8,321 nucleotides of DNA from Bacteroidota bacterium (lineage in GTDB: Bacteria > Bacteroidota > Bacteroidia > Cytophagales > Cyclobacteriaceae). The notes below the pieces were generated by a model, which was not told where the DNA came from, ran no database searches, and saw only the letters and a list, made by a program, of their open reading frames with translations. Within the stretch, counting starts at the first letter, position 1, and every line of letters begins with the position of its first letter. A program made the translations under genes and the position numbers. The DNA lies in assembly GCA_027297025.1 (NCBI GenBank), contig JAPUIM010000295.1, positions 1 to 8,321 of the forward strand, read 5' to 3'. Positions 1 to 7,213 of this stretch are shown here, one piece after another.

Positions 1-828
1 TAAAATACTATTGAGAAGAATCTTTATTTCTTCCATTTTGTAATAGTCTCCTATCTTCTCAAATGACACAACCAGATTTCTCAATATCCTCTTAATGATC
101 TCTAAATTTTCACAGGGCTGATAAAAAATATCCCTGGGGGAAAGTTGCAGATCTTCCAAATAACTGTCAATGTCGGATTTGGAAAAAATTAGGCCGCGGT
201 TGAAAACATTTATGTAAAACTGAACATCCTTAGTTTTATAAGTGAGCATGAAAAGGTTTGGTAAATTCACTCCATATACCGGTAATTCAAGTTTTTGTGC
301 GATGATCATATAAATCATACAAAGTGAAATTGGATTTCCCTTTTTAGATTGGAGAACCACGTTGATCATGGAATTCCCCGGGGCATGAAAATTTTTAGTA
401 TTAGCGCTGAATTTTAATTTGCCAAAAATCACACTGTTCAATATCTTGATTTGATCATAATGGTGAGCTTCCGGTTTAAATTCTAACCACACTTCATAAT
501 AGATCTGCTCTATATCTTTTTTGAGGGTTCCCAACTCCAGATCAGGATATTGATAAGTAGCGATCAACCAGAGACCCTTCAAAAGATCTTTGTCTTTTTT
601 TCCTTTCCAAATTATGAGTTTTTCTTTTAGGGTCTCAAACTGCAAACTATGAATAAGATCCTCTATCCTTGTTTGAAGGGTTGGATTCAAAGTACTCTCC
701 CATTGTCTTTCAAGAAAGGGAATGACCTCATTACCCAGCGAGATTATTTTTTCTTCTATTTCGGAAATAATATCTGAATCCTCATCCTCTAATAATGATA
801 CCAGCGCTTTTAACTCCTTTTTTTTCAT
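1..828 (-). CDS. SirB1-like / transglutaminase-like family protein, C-terminus cut by window edge
   Basis: The frame is open from an ATG at 828 to the left edge, giving 276 residues with no stop, so the extreme C-terminus is missing. Residues about 5-65 are helical and HEAT-like. Residues about 147-215 match the SirB1/Transglut_core2 core: GNSMINVVLQ (151-160), KGNPISL (163-169), a helix, then YGVNLPNLF (185-193) and YINVFNRG (205-212). SirB1 relatives usually carry PxHF and an Asp before the final G-rich turn; here these positions read PNLF and YINVF. A catalytic transglutaminase triad is therefore not evident, although C170 follows PISL. The biochemical role of the family is poorly defined, and no function is assigned. 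The start is the first ATG after the TAG stop of the upstream carboxyltransferase gene, which lies in the same frame five codons earlier. The 15-bp gap implies co-transcription. Family assignment is fairly secure, activity is not. Confidence 0.8.
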   Translation of the reverse strand, partial: MKKKELKALVSLLEDEDSDIISEIEEKIISLGNEVIPFLERQWESTLNPTLQTRIEDLIHSLQFETLKEKLIIWKGKKDKDLLKGLWLIATYQYPDLELGTLKKDIEQIYYEVWLEFKPEAHHYDQIKILNSVIFGKLKFSANTKNFHAPGNSMINVVLQSKKGNPISLCMIYMIIAQKLELPVYGVNLPNLFMLTYKTKDVQFYINVFNRGLIFSKSDIDSYLEDLQLSPRDIFYQPCENLEIIKRILRNLVVSFEKIGDYYKMEEIKILLNSIL

Positions 829-843
829 TCTAAAATGCTGAGA

Positions 844-2472
844 CTATGTCTGTATAACACCTACATTATAATTCTTTTCCAGAGGAGCATGGTTTGCAGC
901 CTCTATTCCCATAGCAATGACCTTTCTGGTTTCAATTGGATCAATGATCCCATCAACCCAAATTCGTGAAGCGGCATAGTAAGGGCTCAATTGATGGTCA
1001 TAGGTCTGTTTAATCTCTTTCAACAATTTTTTCTCTTCTTGTTCGGAGAGTTTCTCTCCTTTTGCTTTAAGAGTGGCTATTTTAATCTGTAACAAGGTTT
1101 TTGCCGCAGCATCACCACTCATTACAGCGATTTGAGCAGTGGGCCAGGCAAATATTAATCGTGGATCGTAGGCTTTGCCACACATAGCATAGTTACCAGC
1201 CCCATAAGAATTACCCATTACAATGGTGAATTTAGGTACTACTGAGTTGGCCATGGCATTCACCATTTTAGCCCCGTCTTTAATGATCCCTCCTTGTTCG
1301 GCCCTGCTGCCAACCATGAAACCGGTGACATCCTGTAAGAATAACAATGGTATTTTTCGTTGATTGCAATTCATAATAAATCTTGCCGCTTTATTAGCAG
1401 AATCCGAATAAATGACCCCTCCCAATTGCATTTCACCGGTTTTGGATTTAACCACCTTTCGTTGATTTGCCACAATACCAATAGCCCATCCCTCAATTCT
1501 ACCCAACCCACATACTAAAGACTTTCCATATGCTGCCTTAAACTGATCGAACTCAGAATTATCTACAATCCTCTTGATGATTTCCAGGATTTCATAAGGT
1601 TTTATCCTGTCACTTGGTATAATACCATAAATCTCTTCCTGGTTCTTTTGGGGAGGTATCGGTTCAATCCGGTCAAATCCTGCTTTGGGGAAACTCCCTA
1701 TTTTATCAAAAATCCGTTTGATAGCATCCAAACACTCCTCATCACTATCATATTTATTATCAGTAATCCCCGAAATTTCACAATGAGTAGTTGCACCACC
1801 CAAAGTTTCATTATCGATATCCTCTCCGATAGCAGCTTTCACTAAATACGAACCGGCTAAAAAAATGGATCCCGTTTTGTCCACAATCATGGCCTCATCG
1901 GACATAATGGGAAGATATGCGCCTCCTGCTACACAACTACCCATGATAGCCGCCACTTGGATGATCCCTCTGGAGGACATGACAGCGTTATTTCTAAACT
2001 GGCGGCCAAAATGTTCCTTATCAGGAAAAATTTCATCTTGTAGTGGAAGGTAAACACCCGCACTGTCAACCAGATAAATAATGGGCAACCGGTTTTCAAT
2101 GGAGATCTCCTGGGCTCGAAGGTTCTTTTTAGCAGTTATGGGAAACCATGCGCCGGCCTTCACCGTGGCGTCATTGGCAACAATTACACACTGTCTGCCA
2201 CTTACATAACCAATCCCGGTAATCACTCCTGCGCTGGGACACCCCCCATGCTCTTCATACATTCCATCGCCGGCCAAGGCCCCTATTTCTAAAAATTCAG
2301 AACCGGGATCCCTAAGATATTCAACCCTCTCCCGGGCCGTCAATTTGCCTTTTTTGTGCTGAGATTCAATTTTTATTGGACCTCCACCCAAATAAATTTT
2401 TTTCAACTTATTCCTTAGCTGAAAATTGAGTTGTTTTAAAGAGTCTTCGTTTTTGTTGAATTCAATGTCCAT
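844..2472 (-). CDS. acyl-CoA carboxylase carboxyltransferase (beta) subunit, methylcrotonyl-CoA carboxylase-like
   Basis: This 542-residue protein is the carboxyltransferase half of a biotin-dependent acyl-CoA carboxylase, which moves carboxylate from carboxybiotin to an acyl-CoA in the cytoplasm. It has the two crotonase-like halves of the family, about residues 30-275 and 285-530. In the N half, DSAGVYLP (136-143) followed by DEIFPDKEHFGR (146-157) and GSCVAGGAY (178-186) resemble methylcrotonyl- and geranyl-CoA carboxylases more than propionyl-CoA carboxylase, which has a DSGGARIQEG-type motif there. In the C half, FMVG (385-388), GGIIKDGAKM (394-403) and SYGAGNYAMCG (422-432) are the expected CoA/biotin-site segments. 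Length is typical of MCC beta. The biotin carboxylase/BCCP partner is not in the window, so substrate (leucine breakdown or another acyl-CoA) is inferred from motifs only. The start ATG at 2472 gives the expected N-terminus; no Shine-Dalgarno is visible. It lies 98 bp after the MCE gene and 15 bp before the SirB1-like gene. Confidence 0.93.
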   Translation of the reverse strand: MDIEFNKNEDSLKQLNFQLRNKLKKIYLGGGPIKIESQHKKGKLTARERVEYLRDPGSEFLEIGALAGDGMYEEHGGCPSAGVITGIGYVSGRQCVIVANDATVKAGAWFPITAKKNLRAQEISIENRLPIIYLVDSAGVYLPLQDEIFPDKEHFGRQFRNNAVMSSRGIIQVAAIMGSCVAGGAYLPIMSDEAMIVDKTGSIFLAGSYLVKAAIGEDIDNETLGGATTHCEISGITDNKYDSDEECLDAIKRIFDKIGSFPKAGFDRIEPIPPQKNQEEIYGIIPSDRIKPYEILEIIKRIVDNSEFDQFKAAYGKSLVCGLGRIEGWAIGIVANQRKVVKSKTGEMQLGGVIYSDSANKAARFIMNCNQRKIPLLFLQDVTGFMVGSRAEQGGIIKDGAKMVNAMANSVVPKFTIVMGNSYGAGNYAMCGKAYDPRLIFAWPTAQIAVMSGDAAAKTLLQIKIATLKAKGEKLSEQEEKKLLKEIKQTYDHQLSPYYAASRIWVDGIIDPIETRKVIAMGIEAANHAPLEKNYNVGVIQT

Positions 2473-2571
2473 AAAGTTTGGTTCAAAACGGATTTTAAAT
2501 CAGGTTGCAGCCCGCAGTAGCTATAAATTATAGGAATTGTCTGGATAACAAAAGAGAAAGAATCAAAAGTT
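2473..2571 (-). promoter_or_regulatory. intergenic gap with possible weak promoter for the carboxyltransferase gene
   Basis: This is the largest gap in the minus-strand gene series. On the minus strand it contains a TATAAT hexamer (plus-strand 2527-2532) inside the short palindrome CTATAA-A-TTATAG at 2521-2533. No well-spaced upstream element was found: the nearest TTG-type hexamer is only about 13 bp away, and there is no clear Bacteroidota TTTG/TAnnTTTG pair. No GC-rich hairpin with a T-run that would terminate the MCE transcript is visible. The gap may hold an internal promoter or be plain read-through spacer. Confidence 0.2.
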
Positions 2572-3510
2572 TTATTCTTTGTTATTCTTGTCTTTCTTTT
2601 TCTTTTTGCCAAGTGGGGCAAAGAAATAATTTGGGTCCAAATCAAGATGGATCAAGACCTTATCGAGATTCTCCAAGGTCTTGTTCATATTGTTGTAAAG
2701 AGAGTCATTAACCAGTAATTTACCAATAGTTCCCTGGCCACTATTCACTCGCTCCAAGGCCAAATTTAGGTTATCCAAGGTAATATTTGCTCTATTTACT
2801 GTTTCTGAAAGGCTTAGATCATTTAAAGAATCCGCTAACTGGTCGAATTTGTCAACTATTGGTTTCAATGACCTAATCCGTGCCCGCATATCAGATATTA
2901 AGTTATTAGTATTCTCCAATATTTTGGGAATACTGTCTTTGTTGGTATGGATAATTTGTCGAAGATCCGTACTGATAAAGGCGAGATTATCCAAGGAAGT
3001 TTTGATATTGTTAGTGCTTCCCGACAAACTGTCTAATATTGTATTGATCCTTCTTATGGTCAATTGTAAATTATCACCTACCGACACCGCACTTTCCTGC
3101 AAGATCTCAGCAATACCTTTATCCAACTGACCAATTAAAGTATCGCCGTCCTCCAAAGGTCTCAAATTATTGCCGAGACGCAGATCAATGGAAGTGCTAC
3201 CCAAAAAATCACTGGTTAAAAAAGCTATCGAAGAATCTCCCAAAACAATTTCTTTGTTAAGATCGATGGCCACCAGAATTTTATTATCCCGGTTCTGCAT
3301 AATTTTTATTTCGCTCACTCTACCTACTGCAAATCCATTAATGGTAACCGAGTTTGCTACACTTAGACCAGCTACATTGTCATAAACGGCTAAATAGGTT
3401 TTAGTAGGTTTTAAGAATTCAATTCCCTTCAAATAATTGAAACCGAAATATAAAATAGTTAAAGCGATTACGGCTAAGAGACCTACCTTTACTTCTTTGG
3501 ATATATTCAC
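2572..3510 (-). CDS. MCE/MlaD-family lipid transport substrate-binding protein
   Basis: This 312-residue protein starts with a short charged stretch and one membrane anchor (about residues 9-27). An MCE domain follows (about 37-115), with the typical YDNVAGLSVANSV segment (43-55) and NGFAVGRVSEI (58-68), ending near GDTLIG. The remainder is a long helical, coiled-coil-like periplasmic region, and the tail is lysine-rich (GKKKKKDKNNKE). MCE proteins are periplasmic parts of ABC-linked lipid transporters such as Mla, usually hexameric. No permease (MlaE) or ATPase (MlaF) gene is in the window, so those partners must be elsewhere. The start is GTG at 3510, preceded directly by an in-frame TAA, so no upstream start is possible. 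It gives MNISKEVKVG, which fits the usual N-terminus of Bacteroidota homologues. It lies 16 bp after the amidase gene and is probably co-transcribed with it. Family assignment is firm; lipid cargo is unknown. Confidence 0.9.
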   Translation of the reverse strand: MNISKEVKVGLLAVIALTILYFGFNYLKGIEFLKPTKTYLAVYDNVAGLSVANSVTINGFAVGRVSEIKIMQNRDNKILVAIDLNKEIVLGDSSIAFLTSDFLGSTSIDLRLGNNLRPLEDGDTLIGQLDKGIAEILQESAVSVGDNLQLTIRRINTILDSLSGSTNNIKTSLDNLAFISTDLRQIIHTNKDSIPKILENTNNLISDMRARIRSLKPIVDKFDQLADSLNDLSLSETVNRANITLDNLNLALERVNSGQGTIGKLLVNDSLYNNMNKTLENLDKVLIHLDLDPNYFFAPLGKKKKKDKNNKE

Positions 3511-3526
3511 TTAAAAATATTTAGGA

Positions 3527-4312
3527 TTAGTTACCGGCTTCGATTTCTTGTTTATAATCGCGAAAAGCCCTAAAAATTCCAGAAGCAATGTAGGATTGTT
3601 TAAGTTTGTCATTCAAATCTTTTTCTTCATCAGGATTGCTGAGATAACCTGTCTCCACCAATACACTAGGCATCGACGTTTTCCATAACACCCAGAAGGG
3701 GGCTTGTTTCACGCCTCTACTACGGCGGCCGGCCCTGGTTTTAAATTGATGTTCAATTTTTTGCGCCAGACTTAAACTATTATCCAAATATGCATTTTGG
3801 TACAATGAAAAAAGAATATGGGATTCAGGAGAATTAGGATCAAAACCCTCATAATTCTCAGCGTAGTTTTCTTCAAGTAAAATCACTCTGTTTTCTCTTT
3901 TTGCTACTTCCAGGTTGCCGGCCACTTTATCCAAACCCATGACATAGGTCTCGGTCCCATACACCCTTGAACTATAGGGGGCTGAATTACAATGTATGGA
4001 AATGAATAAATCGGCCCCATTTTTGTTAGCTAGATCAGCACGATCCACTAAAGAAGGGAAGCTGTCGTCGGTCCGAGTATAGAGTACCTCAACATCCTTC
4101 AGGTATCTTTTAATGGTTTTACCCAATTCCAAAGCAATTTCTAGAGCAATCTCCTTTTCTTTGGAAAAGCGACCAGTAGTTCCAGTATCCCTTCCTCCGT
4201 GTCCGGCATCTATCACCACTTTTTGTACGCGATATAAGCGCTTACCGGTCGTGGTAAATGAGGCCATTACTACTAAAATGGACAAGCAGCTTAAGAGGAT
4301 AATATTTTTCAC
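3527..4312 (-). CDS. N-acetylmuramoyl-L-alanine amidase (Amidase_3 family)
   Basis: This 261-residue secreted zinc amidase cleaves the bond between N-acetylmuramic acid and L-alanine of peptidoglycan, acting in the periplasm in cell separation or wall turnover. A signal peptide is visible (hydrophobic residues about 4-19, then TTTGK). The catalytic domain carries the expected zinc ligands: H38 in DAGHGG, E52 in SKEKEIAL and H107 in SIHCNS. The catalytic glutamate is E220 in VETGYLSN. Residues about 126-190 form a long insertion between the second histidine and the final glutamate, comparable in place to the helical insert of AmiC-type enzymes that can block the active site until an activator binds; this is inferred from position only. 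The start is GTG at 4312: the next upstream in-frame codons contain no ATG before a TGA. An out-of-frame ATG overlaps the GTG by one base. It heads the minus-strand series and is divergent from lptD. Confidence 0.94.
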   Translation of the reverse strand: MKNIILLSCLSILVVMASFTTTGKRLYRVQKVVIDAGHGGRDTGTTGRFSKEKEIALEIALELGKTIKRYLKDVEVLYTRTDDSFPSLVDRADLANKNGADLFISIHCNSAPYSSRVYGTETYVMGLDKVAGNLEVAKRENRVILLEENYAENYEGFDPNSPESHILFSLYQNAYLDNSLSLAQKIEHQFKTRAGRRSRGVKQAPFWVLWKTSMPSVLVETGYLSNPDEEKDLNDKLKQSYIASGIFRAFRDYKQEIEAGN

Positions 4313-4388
4313 ATTCAGTCGATTGTTTTTGGGTAATCACATAAATTTACGCAAAAATGTAAATTTTTCCGCAAAACTTAAAAACCTA
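4313..4388. promoter_or_regulatory. divergent intergenic region between the amidase gene and lptD
   Basis: This 76-bp AT-rich stretch lies between the two divergent GTG starts and should hold the promoters for both directions. Near-matches to the Bacteroidota -7 element TAnnTTTG are seen on the plus strand at 4342-4349 (TAAATTTA) and 4360-4367 (TAAATTTT), and a TTTG lies at 4328-4331, but the spacing between them does not fit the usual 19-21 bp. No promoter is therefore assigned. Neither start has a clear Shine-Dalgarno, and both are preceded by A/T-rich sequence. If lptD instead starts at the ATG at 4278, this region would be partly coding. Confidence 0.5.
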
Positions 4389-7211
4389 GTGTCCAAAATA
4401 CAACCCAGACAATGGGCCCAATGGTATGTTTTATTGGCGACTTTTTGGTTTTTTTTCATACCTGACTCCAAGGCACAGGTTTTTGAAAATGACACATTAC
4501 CGTCAACAGCACCTCAATCTGAAAATATTATTGCTGATAGTGTAGCTTCCAGACAGGTACCGCAGATCATGGCGGTGGATACACTGAAACGCGACACTCT
4601 GAACCAACTAAATAACTCATTTGCGCTAGATACACTTTCCATCTTGGATAGTTTAACAGTAGACACAGTTCAAGTCAAACCCCCTCGGAGAGACATTGAA
4701 ACAACTATCAATTATTCAGCTCGGGATTCAATATATAGTGATTTGATCAACCAAAGGGTTTATCTATACGGAGATGCAAAAATAGATTATGGAAAGGTGA
4801 GGTTGAAAGCGGATAAAATTGAAATTGACTACATAGCTCATACGCTATCTGCCGCCTATAGTGAAGATTCCCTGGGTAATAAAATAGGCGTACCGGTATT
4901 TTCTGATGGGCCCGAGACCTATGAAACCCAGAATATCGTTTACAACTTTGAAACGCAAAAAGCGCACATCTCTGGGGTGGTTACCAAACAAGGCGATGCC
5001 TTCATGCATGGAGCTAAAGTAAAGAAAACTCCGGACAATGAATTGTTTATCAAATCGGCCAAATATACCACCTGCAATCTGCCCAATCCTCATTATCATA
5101 TACAAGCCTCAAAGCTAAAGATCATACCCAATGATAAACTGGTGTCGGGACCCTTCAATTTGCAGTTTAGTGATGTGCCCACTCCCCTTGGCTTTGCCTT
5201 TGGGATGTTTCCGTCACCCAAAAAAAGGTCATCGGGGGTTTTGTTTCCTTCCTATGGCGAGCAAAGGAACCGGGGATTTTTTCTTAAAAATGGTGGATAT
5301 TATTTCGCTATTAGTGATTATATCGATTTGAAACTCACTGGTGAAATATACTCAAAAGGTGGACACGGATTTAATACGGCTTCTTCCTATGTAAAACGCT
5401 ATGCTTATCGGGGTAATTTTAATTTTAGATTCAATAAATTCAAGACTGGCGCAGAAGATACCGAGCAGGTTTCAAATGATTTTTGGGTTAATTGGCGCCA
5501 TTCACCACTATCCAAAGGGAGAAGTAGTGTTTCTGCCTCTGTTAGTGCTGGATCATCTAGTTTCAACAAAAATAATGTGTTCGAGAATAGCCAAAGAAAC
5601 GTTACCACCAATTTTAATTCGAATGTATCCTACCGTACTTCTATAAAAAATACACCTTTTAACTTTTCCATGGGCTTAAGACATAATCAGAACGTTCAAA
5701 CCGGTCAGGTAGATTTCACACTTCCCAACTCTAATTTTACTATGAACCAGATCTACCCATTGAAGAAAAAGGGTAGTACAAAAAATAATCCGTTGACCAA
5801 GTTGAACCTCCGATATAGCATGAATCTAAACAACCGCATCTCCAATAAAATTAGCAGTGATAGCATAGCTCCGTTTAATACTGAAACCATACCCGATCTT
5901 TTTGCCCAAGCTCGTAATGGTATGAAACACCAAATTCCAGTATCGACTTCAATGAGGGTATTAAAAAATTTTACTTTGACTCCTTCTGTTAATTATACGG
6001 AACTGTGGTATTTGAAAAAGTTGAATTATCGGTATGACGAAGGAACCAATCAAGTGATCACCGACACCTTGGAAGGATTCACCCGGGCGTACTTCTACAG
6101 TTCAGGCGCAAGTATTTCAACCCGTTTGTATGGAACCATTTATTTTAAAGGGGAAAAGATCCAGGCTATCCGACATGTGTTAACTCCATCGATTGGACTG
6201 GGATTTCAACCCGACTTTTCTGAGGAAAAATTTGATTTCTATCAAGAAGTTCAAACTGATCAAAGTGGTACCACACGAAAATTCTCCCGTTATAATGGGT
6301 TTATTTTTGGTAGTCCTCCAACTGGAAAAAGCACCAGTCTTGGTTTTTCTTTAACCAATAACCTGGAAATGAAAGTCAAATCAAAAAAAGATACAACAGG
6401 CAAATCAAAAAAGGTTAAATTGATTGATAATTTTTCTATAAGTTCCGGGTATAATTTTGCCGCCGACTCATTTCAATTGAGTAATATAAATCTAGGTCTA
6501 CGAACCAAAGTCTTTAGTAAACGATTGAGTATCAATCTGACTTCTACCATTGATCCCTATATTTATGTGTTGGATACAAGTTTTGTAGACAATAATGACG
6601 TTTTAGTAGTAAAGCAAAGGAGACTTGATAAGTTCGCTTGGGATAGTGGCAGGGGTTTGGGACAGATCATAGCTTCCACATTATCTTTGAGTACACGATT
6701 AGATCCAGATGCATTTCGCTTTAAACAGCAATCTGATGATGAAGATGTGGGTAATATCGATTTGGTCACAGATGGAAGACCCGGCTATATAGGCGAAGGC
6801 CTTTTCGGAGATTTGACGGAAGAAGAGGGAGAGGAACTGGAGCTTATCCGACAGAATCCGGAGTTGTATGTTGATTTTAAGGTACCTTGGAGCCTATCTA
6901 TAAGATATAATGTGAATTTTAGAAAAAATGGATTTGAGGAAGGTAGAATAACCCAAACATTAAGTTTTAATGGAGATTTAAAGATTACCGAAAATACCCG
7001 GATTGGATTCAGGTCCGGGTACGATTTTGAAGCTAAAGACCTTACACAAACCAGCATAAATATTTTTAGGAATCTCCATTGTTGGGAAATGAGTTTGAAC
7101 TGGATCCCCTTCGGAAGATTTACCTCCTATAATTTTACCATAAGGGTTAAATCAGCCCTGCTTCAGGACTTGCAAATAAACCGACGAAACAGTTTTACTG
7201 ACAATTTTTAA
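4389..7211 (+). CDS. lptD: LPS-assembly outer-membrane protein LptD (Bacteroidota type)
   Basis: This 940-residue protein is the outer-membrane part of the Lpt machine, which threads lipopolysaccharide into the outer leaflet. From the chosen GTG, a signal peptide is seen (hydrophobic 13-24, cleavage after SKA, about residue 29). A low-complexity leader with repeated D-T/S-L/V (35-94) follows, then an OstA-like jelly-roll (about 113-275; GDAKIDYGKVRLKADKIEID at 128-147). The family signature YTTC (C229), P-rich SPKKRSSGVLFPSYG and YYFAISDYIDL lead into the beta-barrel (about 283-940). A lysine-rich loop (DNA 6370-6420) and an acidic loop (DNA 6730-6850) interrupt the barrel. Only two cysteines are present, C229 and C898. 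The open frame runs upstream to at least 4113, opposite the amidase gene. GTG 4389 is preferred because it gives a standard signal peptide; ATG 4278 would give a long extended N-region and overlap the amidase gene. The exact start is uncertain, identity is firm. Confidence 0.92.
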   Translation: MSKIQPRQWAQWYVLLATFWFFFIPDSKAQVFENDTLPSTAPQSENIIADSVASRQVPQIMAVDTLKRDTLNQLNNSFALDTLSILDSLTVDTVQVKPPRRDIETTINYSARDSIYSDLINQRVYLYGDAKIDYGKVRLKADKIEIDYIAHTLSAAYSEDSLGNKIGVPVFSDGPETYETQNIVYNFETQKAHISGVVTKQGDAFMHGAKVKKTPDNELFIKSAKYTTCNLPNPHYHIQASKLKIIPNDKLVSGPFNLQFSDVPTPLGFAFGMFPSPKKRSSGVLFPSYGEQRNRGFFLKNGGYYFAISDYIDLKLTGEIYSKGGHGFNTASSYVKRYAYRGNFNFRFNKFKTGAEDTEQVSNDFWVNWRHSPLSKGRSSVSASVSAGSSSFNKNNVFENSQRNVTTNFNSNVSYRTSIKNTPFNFSMGLRHNQNVQTGQVDFTLPNSNFTMNQIYPLKKKGSTKNNPLTKLNLRYSMNLNNRISNKISSDSIAPFNTETIPDLFAQARNGMKHQIPVSTSMRVLKNFTLTPSVNYTELWYLKKLNYRYDEGTNQVITDTLEGFTRAYFYSSGASISTRLYGTIYFKGEKIQAIRHVLTPSIGLGFQPDFSEEKFDFYQEVQTDQSGTTRKFSRYNGFIFGSPPTGKSTSLGFSLTNNLEMKVKSKKDTTGKSKKVKLIDNFSISSGYNFAADSFQLSNINLGLRTKVFSKRLSINLTSTIDPYIYVLDTSFVDNNDVLVVKQRRLDKFAWDSGRGLGQIIASTLSLSTRLDPDAFRFKQQSDDEDVGNIDLVTDGRPGYIGEGLFGDLTEEEGEELELIRQNPELYVDFKVPWSLSIRYNVNFRKNGFEEGRITQTLSFNGDLKITENTRIGFRSGYDFEAKDLTQTSINIFRNLHCWEMSLNWIPFGRFTSYNFTIRVKSALLQDLQINRRNSFTDNF
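4491..4670 (+). repeat. D-(T/S)-(L/V) low-complexity tract within lptD
   Basis: After the signal peptide, the LptD leader has seven D-T/S-L/V tripeptides, at residues 35, 50, 64, 69, 81, 87 and 92. The spacing is irregular and the underlying DNA is not a perfect tandem repeat. Such Asp-Thr/Ser-Leu linkers are common after the signal peptide in Bacteroidota envelope proteins. Here the tract separates the signal peptide from the jelly-roll and is probably a disordered tether. Confidence 0.55.
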
Positions 7212-7213
7212 TT

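Noticed and set aside
2521..2533. Palindrome CTATAA-A-TTATAG as terminator or operator
   Set aside because: The loop is one base, the stem is all but free of G/C and no T-run follows; too weak to call a terminator, and no repeat of it was seen elsewhere as an operator.
2436..2645. 69-codon minus-strand open frame bridging the MCE gene and the carboxyltransferase gene
   Set aside because: It overlaps both flanking genes in another frame, has biased composition and no recognisable domain; best read as a chance frame.
4113..4388. N-terminal extension of the lptD frame (92 residues) as real coding sequence
   Set aside because: It lies mostly opposite the well-supported amidase gene, shows no secretion or domain features, and places the clear signal peptide far inside the protein.
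4845..5105. Minus-strand open frame inside lptD, with others at 5405-5611, 6563-6769 and 6785-7057
   Set aside because: Each lies wholly within lptD on the other strand and gives no recognisable protein; shadows of the real gene.
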